DNA of 64,000 nt from Dietzia sp. B32 (GTDB lineage Bacteria; Actinomycetota; Actinomycetes; Mycobacteriales; Mycobacteriaceae): the NCBI RefSeq assembly GCF_024732245.1, contig NZ_CP093845.1:3172272-3236271 (forward strand), read 5' to 3'. The notes below the pieces were generated by a model. The model made no database searches and was not told the DNA's origin. It was given only the letters and a program-made list of their open reading frames with translations. Positions 9,046 to 18,249 of this stretch are shown piece by piece; within the stretch, counting starts at the first letter, position 1, and each line of letters starts with the position of its first letter. The position numbers and the translations under genes are program-made.

Positions 9046-9876
9046 ATGACACCCACGACCGTGCCCGCCACCGCCGACTCCCGACTCAAGGCCATGCACC
9101 GGCAGATGTGGGCGTCGGGTGACTACACCCGGGTCGCCGACGTCGTGATCCCGACCCTGGGTCGGAACCTGGTCGAGGCGTCAGGCATCTGCCCTGGCGA
9201 CCGGGTGATCGACATCGGCGCAGGAGCCTGCAACGCCTCTCTCCCGGCCGCCCGTGCCGGCGCGGTGGTCGTCGCCACCGATCTCACCCCGGAGCTGCTG
9301 GACTCCGGGCGGGCCCGGGCGGAGGCAGAGGGTCTCGACCTCACCTGGCAGGTCGCCGACGCCGAGGCGCTCCCGTTCGGTGACGGGGAGTTCGACGTCG
9401 CCATCTCCACCGTCGGCGTCATGTTCGCACCCCACCATCAGATCGCCGCCGACGAGCCGCTGCGGGTGGTCCGGCCCGGCGGCCGCATACCCATGGCGAA
9501 CTGGACTCCGGCGGGCTTCATCGGTCGGATGTTCGCCATGATGAAGCCCTACGCGCCCCCGCCCCCGCCCGGCGCACAGCCCCCGCCTCTGTGGGGCGAT
9601 GCCGACCACGTCGCCGGACTGTTCGGGGAACGGGTCCGCGACGTCTCCGCGGCCACGGCCCTGCTGGCCGTCGACTGCTTCGGCAGCGGAGAGGACTTCC
9701 GGGACTTCTTCAAGGCCCACTACGGCCCGACGATCGCGATCTACAGGGCGATCGCCGACGACCCCGACGCGGTCGCGGCCCTGGACTCGGCGCTGGCCGG
9801 ACTCGGCCGGTCCCAGGACACCGGGGACGGCCGGATGGACTGGGAGTACCTGCTCTGGACGGGGACGCGACTCTGA
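9046..9876 (+). CDS. class I SAM-dependent methyltransferase
   Basis: A 276-residue methyltransferase (Methyltransf_11/25 type). The SAM-binding motif I reads VIDIGAGACNASLPAARAG and is followed by VVVATDLT and VADAEALPFGDGEFDVAIS, as in ubiquinone/tocopherol-type enzymes. GGAGG at 9034-9038 supports the ATG. A proline-rich stretch near residue 172 is unusual. The acceptor is unknown. It is divergent from the HxlR/SCP2-like regulator, suggesting substrate-responsive expression. Confidence 0.85.
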   Translation: MTPTTVPATADSRLKAMHRQMWASGDYTRVADVVIPTLGRNLVEASGICPGDRVIDIGAGACNASLPAARAGAVVVATDLTPELLDSGRARAEAEGLDLTWQVADAEALPFGDGEFDVAISTVGVMFAPHHQIAADEPLRVVRPGGRIPMANWTPAGFIGRMFAMMKPYAPPPPPGAQPPPLWGDADHVAGLFGERVRDVSAATALLAVDCFGSGEDFRDFFKAHYGPTIAIYRAIADDPDAVAALDSALAGLGRSQDTGDGRMDWEYLLWTGTRL

Positions 9877-9897
9877 TCCGCCCCGGTGCGGTCGCCG

Positions 9898-10704
9898 TCA
9901 GGACCCGTCGGGCAGCGACGTGAAGTCCGGCTTCCGCCCCTGGGCGAACGCGGCCAGAGCCTCCGAGTTGGCCGGCCCGCCCATGAGCTCGGCGAAGGCC
10001 CGGTTCTCCCGCTCGCGGGCCTGCGCTATCTGACGCGCCAGGGGCTCGGTCATCGTCTGCTTGACCGCCCGCAGACTCGAGATCGGGAGCCGCGCCAACC
10101 GTGCCGCGTGGTCGCCCGCCACCTGCTGCAGGTCGGCGGGAGCGCACAGCCGCCAGACGAGGCCCATCTCGTGCGCCTCGCGGGCGGTGATCCACTCCGA
10201 GGACAGCAGGGCCCACGCTGCGTTCTGCCGACCCACGAGCCTGGGCAGCAGGTAACTGGAGGCCGCTTCGGGCGCCACACCCAGGCTGGTGAACGGGCAC
10301 TTGAGGCGGGCGTCATCGGCCATGAACACCAGGTCCGCGAACCCGATGATCGTCATACCGATCCCCAGCCCGAGGCCGTTGATCGCGAGGACCAGGGGTT
10401 TGTCGAACCCGGCGAGCGCGTCCACGAGACCCAGGAACCCGTGTTCACCGGGGACGAAGTCGGGGTTGGTGATCCGCTCGCCCATCTCCAGCAGATCGGT
10501 GCCGGCGCTGAACGCCCGCCCCTCGCCGGTGAGCAGCACCACCGCGACCGTCGGGTCGGCCGCCGCGTCGTGCAGTGCCTCGGTGACCGCGTCGTACAGC
10601 GCCTCGTTAAAGGCGTTGAGGGCATCGGGGCGTGCCAGCGTCAGGGTCCGGACACGGTCGGCGTCGGCGACGGACAGTCCCGGAGTCTTCTGGGCTCCCG
10701 CCAC
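9898..10704 (-). CDS. enoyl-CoA hydratase/isomerase family protein
   Basis: A 268-residue crotonase-fold protein. The CoA-binding AFSAGTDLLEMG and the oxyanion-hole segment NGLGLGIGMTIIGFADLVFM are visible; SLGVAPEAASSYLLPRLVG carries the Glu146 normally used for catalysis. The GTG start lies 2 nt after the aldehyde dehydrogenase stop, so the two are cotranscribed and probably coupled. Likely role: hydration or isomerisation of an enoyl-CoA in a side pathway of fatty acid or aromatic catabolism. Substrate not determinable. Confidence 0.88.
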   Translation of the reverse strand: MAGAQKTPGLSVADADRVRTLTLARPDALNAFNEALYDAVTEALHDAAADPTVAVVLLTGEGRAFSAGTDLLEMGERITNPDFVPGEHGFLGLVDALAGFDKPLVLAINGLGLGIGMTIIGFADLVFMADDARLKCPFTSLGVAPEAASSYLLPRLVGRQNAAWALLSSEWITAREAHEMGLVWRLCAPADLQQVAGDHAARLARLPISSLRAVKQTMTEPLARQIAQARERENRAFAELMGGPANSEALAAFAQGRKPDFTSLPDGS

Positions 10705-10706
10705 GA

Positions 10707-12161
10707 TCAGCTCTGCTCCAGGTAGACGGACTTGAGTTCGGTGTACTGGGCCAGCCCCTCGGGACCGAATTCACGGCCCACCCCGGAGGCCTTGAAGCCG
10801 CCGAACGGCGCGGCGAAATCCATCGTGTAGGTGTTCACTCCATAGGTGCCGGTCCGGACCCGCCGTGCCACGCCCAGCCCCGCTTCACGGTCGGCCGTCC
10901 ACACGGTGCCCGCCAGTCCGTACTCGGAGTCGTTGGCGATGCGCACCGCATCGTCGACGCCGTCGTAGGCGATCACGGAGATGACGGGTCCGAAGATCTC
11001 CTCCTGCGCGATGCGCATCGAATTGTCCACCCCGGCGAAAACGGTGGGCCGCACATACCAGCCCGTGTCCAGCCCGTCGGGGCGGTCGGATCCCCCGGCC
11101 AGCAACGTCGCACCCTCCTGCTGCCCGATCTCGATGTAGGAGTTCACCCGCTCCTGCTGGCGGCGGGCGACCATCGGCCCGATCTCCGTGGCCGGGTCGA
11201 GCGGGTCCCCCACCACCATGGATCCGATGCCGTCGGCCAATGCCTGTGCGACCTCGTCGTGGCGGTCACGGCTGACCAGGACGCGGGTCTGTGCGACACA
11301 TGCCTGGCCGGAGTTCATCACGCCCACGAACTTCAGTCCCTCGACCACTGTCGTGAGGTCCGCGTCGTCGAGCACGATGGCCGCGGACTTGCCGCCGAGC
11401 TCCAGGGAGCAGCGCTTGAGCTGCTCGCCGCAGATCGCGCCGATCTTCCGTCCCGCCGCGGTCGATCCGGTGAACGCCACCTTGTTGATCGCGGGGTGGC
11501 GCACCAGGTGCTCCCCCACCTCGCGGCCGCCGGCGACGATGCTGACGACGCCCTCGGGCACGCCCGCCTCGATGAGCAGTTCGCCCAGCAGGTAGGTGTC
11601 CAGCGGCGTCTCCGGCGCGGGCTTGATCACGATCGTGCACCCCGTCAGCAGCGCGGGGATCAGCTTGGACAGCACCGTGAACTGCGGGACGTTCCACGGC
11701 GGGATCGCCGCGACGACGCCGACGGGCTCATGGCGTACGAGCACGTCCCCGCCGAGGACGCCGGGTCGGGTCTCCTCCCACGGGAACTCTCGCGCGATGG
11801 TGAGGAAGGCCTCGATCTGCATCCACGGCGCGGGCGCCTGCGCGAGCTTGCTGAACGAGATCGGAGAACCCATCTCCGTGGAGATGATCGTCGCCATGTC
11901 GTCGAGCCGCGCCGCGTACAGCGCGGACAGCCGGGCGACGACGTCGATCCGCTCGTCAGGGCTCATGCGGGGCCACGGCCCGTGGTCGAAGGCCTCGCGC
12001 GCGGCGGCCACCGCCGCGTCCATGTCCGCCACCGAGCCCTCGGGAACCCGGGCGACGACCTCCTCGGTGTGCGGGCTGATCACCTCGATAACGTCATCGG
12101 TGGCGGGCGAACGCCACTGGGTACCGATCAGCAGGGCGTCGCGGTCGAGAGAGGTGGTCAT
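10707..12161 (-). CDS. NAD(P)-dependent aldehyde dehydrogenase
   Basis: A 484-residue aldehyde dehydrogenase of normal length. The cofactor motif FTGSTAAG (residues 230-237), the general base Glu254 in LELGGKSA and the catalytic Cys288 in SGQACVAQTR are all present. Oxidises an aldehyde to the acid. AGGAG about ten bases upstream supports the ATG. It leads a two-gene operon with an enoyl-CoA hydratase. A 23-bp inverted repeat 48 nt upstream is a candidate operator. With neighbouring acyl-CoA dehydrogenase and monooxygenase genes it fits oxidation of alkane- or terpenoid-derived aldehydes, but this is context only. Confidence 0.92.
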   Translation of the reverse strand: MTTSLDRDALLIGTQWRSPATDDVIEVISPHTEEVVARVPEGSVADMDAAVAAAREAFDHGPWPRMSPDERIDVVARLSALYAARLDDMATIISTEMGSPISFSKLAQAPAPWMQIEAFLTIAREFPWEETRPGVLGGDVLVRHEPVGVVAAIPPWNVPQFTVLSKLIPALLTGCTIVIKPAPETPLDTYLLGELLIEAGVPEGVVSIVAGGREVGEHLVRHPAINKVAFTGSTAAGRKIGAICGEQLKRCSLELGGKSAAIVLDDADLTTVVEGLKFVGVMNSGQACVAQTRVLVSRDRHDEVAQALADGIGSMVVGDPLDPATEIGPMVARRQQERVNSYIEIGQQEGATLLAGGSDRPDGLDTGWYVRPTVFAGVDNSMRIAQEEIFGPVISVIAYDGVDDAVRIANDSEYGLAGTVWTADREAGLGVARRVRTGTYGVNTYTMDFAAPFGGFKASGVGREFGPEGLAQYTELKSVYLEQS

Positions 12162-12208
12162 GGAGCGATCTCCTCGGGAGATGGTGGACGAAGGCGCGCG
12201 GACGGCTG

Positions 12209-12231
12209 CCTAGACAGTTGTCCACTCTAGG
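12209..12231. promoter_or_regulatory. inverted repeat upstream of the aldehyde dehydrogenase operon
   Basis: CCTAGA and TCTAGG arms, 6 bp each with 11 nt between, lie 48-70 nt upstream of the aldehyde dehydrogenase ATG. The geometry suits a dimeric repressor. The rest of 12162-12360 shows no gene. Confidence 0.4.
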
Positions 12232-12360
12232 TCGCCCCACGTCTCCCCACCCGGAAAACGCCGTAACCGAGACGACGGGACGCGGACTCCGGACCCGCTC
12301 GAGGGTGTCGAATCGCAGCCCGGGGCGGACCCGTGGACACACTCCACCCCGAAATGACCT

Positions 12361-12393
12361 CAGGCCCGGCTCCCCTGAGGGGAACCGGGCCTG
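12361..12393 (-). terminator. terminator of the initiator tRNA gene
   Basis: An interrupted hairpin (caggcccgg + tcccc stem, TGA loop, gggga + ccgggcctg) lies 6 nt beyond the encoded CCA of the minus-strand tRNA. Confidence 0.75.
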
Positions 12394-12398
12394 GTGCG

Positions 12399-12475
12399 TG
12401 GTAGCGGGGACAGGATTTGAACCTGCGACCTCTGGGTTATGAGCCCAGCGAGCTACCGAGCTGCTCCACCCCGCG
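12399..12475 (-). tRNA. initiator tRNA-fMet (CAT)
   Basis: A 77-nt tRNA on the minus strand, CCA encoded. The anticodon loop is CTCATAA. Initiator hallmarks are three consecutive G-C pairs at the base of the anticodon stem (GGG/CCC), a mismatched 1-72 position (C and T), and the AGCTCGGTAGCTCG D-arm. An elongator tRNA-Met would pair at 1-72. Followed by a strong terminator. Confidence 0.95.
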
Positions 12476-12588
12476 TCGTTTGCGTCTATGACACTACGTG
12501 CCACTCGCCGGGCAATGCAAATCGGCGGACGCGAAACGACCGGAAGATGGCCTAACTCACACCCCTGGCCACATCGTCGCAGGTCACA

Positions 12589-15500
12589 TCAATTTCCCAG
12601 CCCTTGATAGGCGTCGACGGCGGCCTGCAGGTCCTCTAGAGCCCGACCCAGATCCGAGAGGTCTCCCCCACTCTGGGCGGAGCGGACCGCGTTCAGGGCC
12701 GAGTTGAGTTCGCGCACGGCGGCCGCCCGCTCGGAGTCGCCGGCGCCTCCACCGGTGGCCGGCGCCGACGGCCGCGCCGCGGTGCCCTGTGCGGGCCGGG
12801 AGGTGCTCTCCTCGGCCTCCGCCTCGGCCTCCCCGCTCTCGTCGATTCGCACCACGTCCGGGTCCGCCTCGATACCCACCTGCCGCAACGCCTCGTACAG
12901 CGTGGGCGCGTAGCCCACGGCACGGTCGTACGAGACCATCACACGCAGCAACCTCGGAAACGCCGAGTCCTGGTCCTTGCGCTGCGTGTAGATCGGCTCG
13001 ACGTAGAGGACGGAGTCGTCCGCCAACGGCAGCGCCAGAAGGTTGCCTTCGGTGATCTCGGCGGTCTCGCCCCACAGGCGCCGGTCCTCGGCGATCGCCG
13101 GGGAGGCGATCATGATGTCCTGAGCCTGGTTGGGGCCCTGGGAGAGCGGCTCGGTGGGCCGCTGGACACGCACCGTGATCTGCCCGTAGGTCTCGGGGTC
13201 CGAGCTGGCCGTCATGTGTGCGGCCAGGAACTCGCGCTCATAGCCGCGGAAGGCCGAGATGAGCTGGAACGACGGCTTGTCGGCATCCGGGTTCGTCGGG
13301 TCGGAGGCCACCACGTAGTACGGCGGCTGGGCCGGCCCGTCACGGTCGACGGTCTGGGCACCCGCAGGGCCCCCGGCCGGCCCGCCCGCGGGACCGCCGA
13401 CGGGCGGGGTCTGCGGGTTCTGGATCGACGAGGTCACCGTGGGATCGGACGGCACCGACCAGAACGCGTCATTGGTGAAGAACTGACCCGGGTCGTCGAC
13501 CTGGTATTTCGCCAACAGCTCGCGCTGCACCTTGAACAGGTCCTCCGGGTAGCGCAGGTGCTCCTCCAGCTCCTCGGAGATCGCGTCGCGGGGCTGCACG
13601 ATGCCCGGCAGCGCCTTCATCCACGTCTGCAGCACCGGGTCCGACTCGTCGAACGCGTACAGGTCCACGGTGCCGTCGTACGCGTCGACGGTCGCCTTGA
13701 CCGAGTTCCGGATATACGAGACCTCCTCGTCCGGCAGGACCCGCCCGCTCGCGTCGTTGAGCGAGTCCGAGGTCATGGCCTCCAGCGAGCTGAGCTCCGC
13801 GTACGGGTAGGTCTTGAGCGTCGTGTACCCGTCGACGATCCACTTGATACGGCCGTCGATCACCGCCGGGTACGTGTTGGTGTCCGTAGTCAGCCACGGA
13901 GCCACCTTCTGCACGCGGTCCCGCGGATCGCGATCGTAGACGATCTTGGAGTCGTCGCCGATGATGCTGGACAGCAGGATGTTGCGCTCGGCGAACTTGA
14001 GCGCGTACGCGACCCGGTTGACCCAACCACCGACCGGCACGCCGCCCTCGCCCGTGTAGGTGTACTGCTCGGTGTCGGTGTCGTATTCGCGGGGGCCGTC
14101 GCCGTTGTCCCCCACGATCGCGTAATCGGGGTCCGACTGGGCGATGAGCGGACCGAAGTAGGTCCGCGGCTGGGTCACCGGGATCATCATCTCCTGACCG
14201 CTGGAGATGGCCTCCAGGTCCGAGACCTGGAAGTTGGGCAGCCCGCCGCGGTCCGAGCCCGCGTCGTCGGCGATCTCGTTGACCCGGTTGGCCGGTGCCG
14301 CGACGAACCCGTTGCCGTGTGTGTACACCGTGTGCCGGTTGATCCAGTCCCGCTGGTTGGCCTGGAGGGACTCGGGGTTGAGTTCACGAGCGGCCACGAG
14401 GAAGTCCCGCATCTCGCCGTCGATCGTGTACCGGTCGATCCCCAGCGTCTCGGGGAAACCGTAGAAGTTGCGCAGCTGGTGCAGCTGGGTGAACGTCGGC
14501 GCCAGGACGTTCGGGTCGAGCACGCGGACGTTGGACAGTGTCGTCAGGTCCGTGGCCGCCTCCCGGGGGTTCGGATCAACGGCCCCCCAGTTGTCGATGT
14601 AGGTGACCCGCTCCTCGCCGATGTCGTACGCGGCGCGAGTCGCCGCGATGTTGCGGGCGATGTACTCCCGTTCCTTCTCGGCACGGTTGGGCTTCACCGA
14701 GAACTGTTCGACGGCCAGCGGCCACGCCGACCCCACCACGAGCGCCGAGAAGAGCAGCAGGACGGTCGCCAGTGCCGGGATCCGCAGGTCCCGGATGACG
14801 ATCGCGGAGAAGAACGCGACAGCGCACACCAGCGCCACCGCGAACATGAAGATCTTGGCCGGCATCAGGGCGTTGACGTCGGTGTAGCTGGCGCCCGTGA
14901 ACGTGCTGTTCTCGCTGAACAGCAGCTCGTAGCGGTCGAGCCAGTAGGCCGCCGCCTTGGCCAGCACGAACAACCCGGCCAGGGACACCAGCTGGATCCG
15001 CGCGGCGCGGGTGAGCGCGCCCTCGCGCGCGCCGGGTCGCAGCCCACCGAAGAGGTAGTGGGTGAACAGGTTCGCCAGGAAGGCCAGGACGACGGCCACC
15101 ATCAGCCAGGTGACTAGCGCGCGCCACATCGGGAGCTCGAAGGCGTAGAACGAGATGTCGAGGCCGAACTGGGGATCGGTCTCACCGAACGGCGTCGAGT
15201 TGAAGAACGCCAGCACCGTCTGCCACCCGGTCTGGGCGATCGACCCGGCCAGGATGGCCAGGACCACCGGGATCCAGATGACGGTCTTGCCGGGCGAGTC
15301 CCCCATGGCCGCCCGATAGCGGGACAGTGCGTCCGGCACCCCCGGCTGCGCAAGGAACACCGGGCGGTACCGGAAGGCCAGCAGGATGCCGACGCCCACC
15401 GCGAGGCCGACCAGCAGCGCCACCACCACGAACAGACCGAGCCGCGTCAGCAGCTCGGTCCGGAACACGCTGGTGGCGTCGACACTGCCGAACCACAGCC

Positions 15501-15639
15501 AGTCCGTGTAGGCGGTGTTCAGCCTGGGAAGGACCTGGATGAGGAGGATGAGGACGACGACGGCGACTGCGACGGCGCGACCGCGACGGGAGATCGCGAT
15601 CGGCCGACCGGGGGAATTGCCGGGTGGGCGGACGGACAC
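12589..15639 (-). CDS. UPF0182 family membrane protein
   Basis: A 1016-residue protein. The N-terminal third holds about seven hydrophobic membrane segments (first VAVAVVVLILLIQVLPRL). The large remainder, starting near PNRAEKEREYIARNIAATRAAYDI, is the conserved UPF0182 extracytoplasmic region. A Gly/Pro-rich GGPAGGPAGGPAG linker lies near residue 757 and an acidic, then Ala-rich, tail ends the protein. GGAG nine bases upstream supports the GTG start. It corresponds to Rv3193c of M. tuberculosis. Molecular function is not known to me. The next gene upstream encodes a membrane PDZ-Lon protease on the same strand, 66 nt away. Confidence 0.9.
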   Translation of the reverse strand: MSVRPPGNSPGRPIAISRRGRAVAVAVVVLILLIQVLPRLNTAYTDWLWFGSVDATSVFRTELLTRLGLFVVVALLVGLAVGVGILLAFRYRPVFLAQPGVPDALSRYRAAMGDSPGKTVIWIPVVLAILAGSIAQTGWQTVLAFFNSTPFGETDPQFGLDISFYAFELPMWRALVTWLMVAVVLAFLANLFTHYLFGGLRPGAREGALTRAARIQLVSLAGLFVLAKAAAYWLDRYELLFSENSTFTGASYTDVNALMPAKIFMFAVALVCAVAFFSAIVIRDLRIPALATVLLLFSALVVGSAWPLAVEQFSVKPNRAEKEREYIARNIAATRAAYDIGEERVTYIDNWGAVDPNPREAATDLTTLSNVRVLDPNVLAPTFTQLHQLRNFYGFPETLGIDRYTIDGEMRDFLVAARELNPESLQANQRDWINRHTVYTHGNGFVAAPANRVNEIADDAGSDRGGLPNFQVSDLEAISSGQEMMIPVTQPRTYFGPLIAQSDPDYAIVGDNGDGPREYDTDTEQYTYTGEGGVPVGGWVNRVAYALKFAERNILLSSIIGDDSKIVYDRDPRDRVQKVAPWLTTDTNTYPAVIDGRIKWIVDGYTTLKTYPYAELSSLEAMTSDSLNDASGRVLPDEEVSYIRNSVKATVDAYDGTVDLYAFDESDPVLQTWMKALPGIVQPRDAISEELEEHLRYPEDLFKVQRELLAKYQVDDPGQFFTNDAFWSVPSDPTVTSSIQNPQTPPVGGPAGGPAGGPAGAQTVDRDGPAQPPYYVVASDPTNPDADKPSFQLISAFRGYEREFLAAHMTASSDPETYGQITVRVQRPTEPLSQGPNQAQDIMIASPAIAEDRRLWGETAEITEGNLLALPLADDSVLYVEPIYTQRKDQDSAFPRLLRVMVSYDRAVGYAPTLYEALRQVGIEADPDVVRIDESGEAEAEAEESTSRPAQGTAARPSAPATGGGAGDSERAAAVRELNSALNAVRSAQSGGDLSDLGRALEDLQAAVDAYQGLGN

Positions 15640-15705
15640 CTGGAATGCTCCTGCACTGCTGGGGCGGACATGCTCGTGGGTCCCACCTTACGGAAAACCC
15701 GCGCC

Positions 15706-16767
15706 TCAGCCGCAGGTCGGTGGCTGCCCCCCGGAAGCGGCCGTCTCCAGCGCCTCCAGTGCGCCCCCCAACGTCTCCACCTCGATCAGCCGGATGCCCT
15801 CCGGCGGGCTCTGCACAGCCTCCGCACAGTTGGCGGACGGGACCAGGAACTCGCTCACCCCGGCCTCGTGAGCCGCTCGGATCTTGTGCCGGATCCCGCC
15901 GATCGGCCCCACCGTGCCGTCGGGCCGGATCGTGCCGGACCCCGCGATCCGCGACCCCCCGGTGGCCTCACCGGGCGACAGCTTGTCGACGATCGCGATG
16001 GCCAGCACCAGGCCGGCCGACGGACCGCCGACCGCCGGGTCCACCGTGATGTCGACGTCGGTACCGTCCGCCGGCGTGTCTCCGACCAGGATGCCCAGTC
16101 GGCCCTGCTCGGGATCGCCGTCCGGTCCCGCGGACCGCAGCGTCGCCGTCGTCGTCCCCTCACGCCCGTCACGGGTGTACCCGATGCGGACCTCGTCGCC
16201 CGCGCGGCGCGCGCCGACCCGCTCCACGACGGACGTCGCGTCGTCGACGGGCTCCCCGTCGACGGAGGTCAACACGTCACCGGGCCGCAACCGTCCGTCG
16301 GCGGCCCCGTCCGGCTCCACCCCCTCGACGCGAGGTTGCATGGGGATCCCGAGGAAGCGGTACGCGGCAGCCTCGGCGGAGTTCTCCGAGCCGACCATCT
16401 CGGCGGCGTTGGACTCGCGCACCTCGTCCCGTGACCGGTCCGGCGGGAACACCTGGTCCCGCGGTACCACCACCTGCGCCGGATCAACCCAGAACCGCAT
16501 CGCGTCGAGCAGGGTCAGTCGGTCACGCACCGCGACCGTCGTCATGAACAGGGATCCGACGGTGTCGTCCGCCTCACGGCCCACCACGTCGACCACGGGG
16601 ACCCGTTCCGTGTCACCGTCCTCCGTCTCCACTTCAGCCGTCCCGAACGTGTCGTAGGTGGGGCCCGGCCCCATCGACACCAGGGGGACGGTGGCCGACG
16701 TCGCCAGGACGAGCAGCAGCACCGCCGGGACCAGCGCGGCGAGAACGGTGAACAGGCGACGACTCAC
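15706..16767 (-). CDS. membrane-anchored PDZ and Lon-type (S16) protease
   Basis: A 353-residue protein of the YlbL/Rv3194c type. Residues 7-30 form a signal anchor. A PDZ domain covers about 125-205 (PRVEGVEPDGAADGRLRPGD). The C-terminal Lon-like protease domain shows the catalytic dyad: Ser250 in GGPSAGLVLAIAI and Lys295 in GPIGGIRHKIRAA. Expected to act on exported proteins at the outer face of the membrane. GTG 16767 is chosen because the anchor starts there and minus-strand TACCCT lies 7 nt upstream, which suits a leaderless mRNA; upstream extension would run into the divergent gene. Divergent from the DUF2342 gene and cotranscribable with UPF0182. Confidence 0.88.
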   Translation of the reverse strand: MSRRLFTVLAALVPAVLLLVLATSATVPLVSMGPGPTYDTFGTAEVETEDGDTERVPVVDVVGREADDTVGSLFMTTVAVRDRLTLLDAMRFWVDPAQVVVPRDQVFPPDRSRDEVRESNAAEMVGSENSAEAAAYRFLGIPMQPRVEGVEPDGAADGRLRPGDVLTSVDGEPVDDATSVVERVGARRAGDEVRIGYTRDGREGTTTATLRSAGPDGDPEQGRLGILVGDTPADGTDVDITVDPAVGGPSAGLVLAIAIVDKLSPGEATGGSRIAGSGTIRPDGTVGPIGGIRHKIRAAHEAGVSEFLVPSANCAEAVQSPPEGIRLIEVETLGGALEALETAASGGQPPTCG

Positions 16768-16774
16768 GGGGGCA

Positions 16775-16780
16775 AGGGTA
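16775..16780 (-). promoter_or_regulatory. -10 of a probable leaderless promoter (PDZ-Lon gene)
   Basis: TACCCT on the minus strand, 7 nt before the GTG start at 16767, places transcription start at or within the start codon. Confidence 0.5.
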
Positions 16781-16834
16781 GACCGCACCCGCCGCCGGCC
16801 GCGTCGCGGCCGGACCCCGCACCCCTGCACGCTG

Positions 16835-16840
16835 TACCGT
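16835..16840 (+). promoter_or_regulatory. -10 of a probable leaderless promoter (DUF2342 gene)
   Basis: TACCGT, 6 nt before the ATG at 16847, with no Shine-Dalgarno sequence between. Confidence 0.5.
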
Positions 16841-16846
16841 TGTGGC

Positions 16847-18220
16847 ATGAACCAGCCCTTCGGTTTCTCCGCTTCCGACGACGACGGGCGCGACGACGAC
16901 CGCGACCGCGGCCAGGGCGGTCCCGGCGGTCCCGGCGGCTTCGATCCCTCGCAGTTCGGCAACTTCGGCCAGATGCTCTCCCAGTTCGGGCAGATGCTCG
17001 GCTCCATGGGTTCGGCCATGTCCGGGCCCGGTAGTTCGGGCCCCGTGAACTACCAACTGGCGCGGACGGTCGCCCTCCAGTCGCTCGGCCGCACGCCCGT
17101 GATCACCGACTCCTCGCGCACCGCCGCGCAGGAATCGGTCCGACTGGCCGAGCTGTGGCTCGACGAGACCACCCTGTTCCCCTCCGGAGTGCACCGCACC
17201 GAGGTGTGGACGCCGCAACAATGGGTCGAGCACTCCCTGCCCACCTGGGAGAAGATCTGCACCCCCGTCGCCGAGCAGATGAACTCGGCCACGAAGGGCG
17301 CCATGCCCGAGGAGGCCCGTCAGCTCGCCGGCCCGCTGCTCGGCATGCTCGACCAGATGGGCGGCATGGGCTTCGGCATGCAGCTCGGACAGGGGCTGGG
17401 CAAGCTCGCGCCGGCGGTCCTGTTCTCCTCCGAGGTCGGGATCCCGTTCGGCGACGACGGGGTGGCCGCACTCAGCCCGGCTGCGATCGACGCGTTCGCC
17501 GACGAGTTGGAACTGCCCCGCCAGGAGGTCGTCGTCTTCCTCGCCGCTCGCGAGGCCGCGCACCTGCGACTGTTCTCCGGCGCGCCCTGGCTGCGCGCCC
17601 GGTTCCTGGCCACCGTCGAGGAGTACGCGCGGGGCATCCGCGTGGACACATCCGGGCTCGACGACCTCGCCTCCGGCCTGGACCCGTCGATCCTGCAGGA
17701 CCCGGCCAAGCTCCAGGAGTTGCTCTCCGGCGGTGCCGGGGCCATCGGTCCCAAGGTGACCAACGTCAACGAGGCCGCCCTCGGCCGACTCGAGACGCTG
17801 CTGGCGCTGGTCGAGGGCTGGGTCGACGCCGTCGTCGCCGCCGCGGTCGCCGACCGGCTGCCCAGCGCCGACAAGCTGCGGGAGATGTGGCTGCGGCGCC
17901 GGGCGACCGGTGGCGCCGCCGAGCAGGCCTTCGCCTCCCTCGTGGGGCTCGAACTGCGTCCGCGGAAGGCACGCGAGGCCTCCGAACTGTGGCGCCGGGT
18001 CGGCGAGGCCGTGGGCACCGAACGCCGCGACGGCCTGTGGAGCCACCCCGACCTGCTGCCGGTCGGCGAGGACCTCGAGAACCCCGCCGCCGTCATCGAC
18101 CGTCTCCTCGACGAGACGACCGGGGACTCCAGTGGCGTCGACGAGATCGAGCGGTTCCTCCGCGAGTCCGGCGGTGGGACCGACGGTTCCGGCCCCGAGG
18201 GGCCGGGCGACCGGGCCTGA
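16847..18220 (+). CDS. zinc-dependent metalloprotease-like protein, DUF2342
   Basis: A 457-residue protein of the actinobacterial DUF2342 / putative hydrolase family (Rv3195-like). The N-terminus is acidic, then Gly-rich with repeated FGQML segments. The helical core begins at VNYQLARTVALQSL. The expected metal motif region reads FLAAREAAHLRLF at about 231-243: Glu236 and His239 are kept, but the first His of HExxH is Arg235. Whether this family binds zinc through other residues I cannot tell. A leaderless start at ATG 16847 is likely. It is followed by a convergent YgjP-like peptidase gene. Confidence 0.8.
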   Translation: MNQPFGFSASDDDGRDDDRDRGQGGPGGPGGFDPSQFGNFGQMLSQFGQMLGSMGSAMSGPGSSGPVNYQLARTVALQSLGRTPVITDSSRTAAQESVRLAELWLDETTLFPSGVHRTEVWTPQQWVEHSLPTWEKICTPVAEQMNSATKGAMPEEARQLAGPLLGMLDQMGGMGFGMQLGQGLGKLAPAVLFSSEVGIPFGDDGVAALSPAAIDAFADELELPRQEVVVFLAAREAAHLRLFSGAPWLRARFLATVEEYARGIRVDTSGLDDLASGLDPSILQDPAKLQELLSGGAGAIGPKVTNVNEAALGRLETLLALVEGWVDAVVAAAVADRLPSADKLREMWLRRRATGGAAEQAFASLVGLELRPRKAREASELWRRVGEAVGTERRDGLWSHPDLLPVGEDLENPAAVIDRLLDETTGDSSGVDEIERFLRESGGGTDGSGPEGPGDRA

Positions 18221-18249
18221 TCGGCGGACCCGGTGACGGGCGGGCCCGC

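Noticed and set aside
10632-12230. 533-codon plus-strand frame opposite the aldehyde dehydrogenase
   Set aside because: Antisense shadow typical of high-GC DNA; no domain recognised, and the minus-strand protein has all catalytic residues.
12399-12475. Elongator tRNA-Met
   Set aside because: The GGG/CCC anticodon stem and mismatched 1-72 pair mark it as initiator.
13216-15117. Long plus-strand frame inside the UPF0182 gene
   Set aside because: Antisense shadow; no recognisable domain or start signals.
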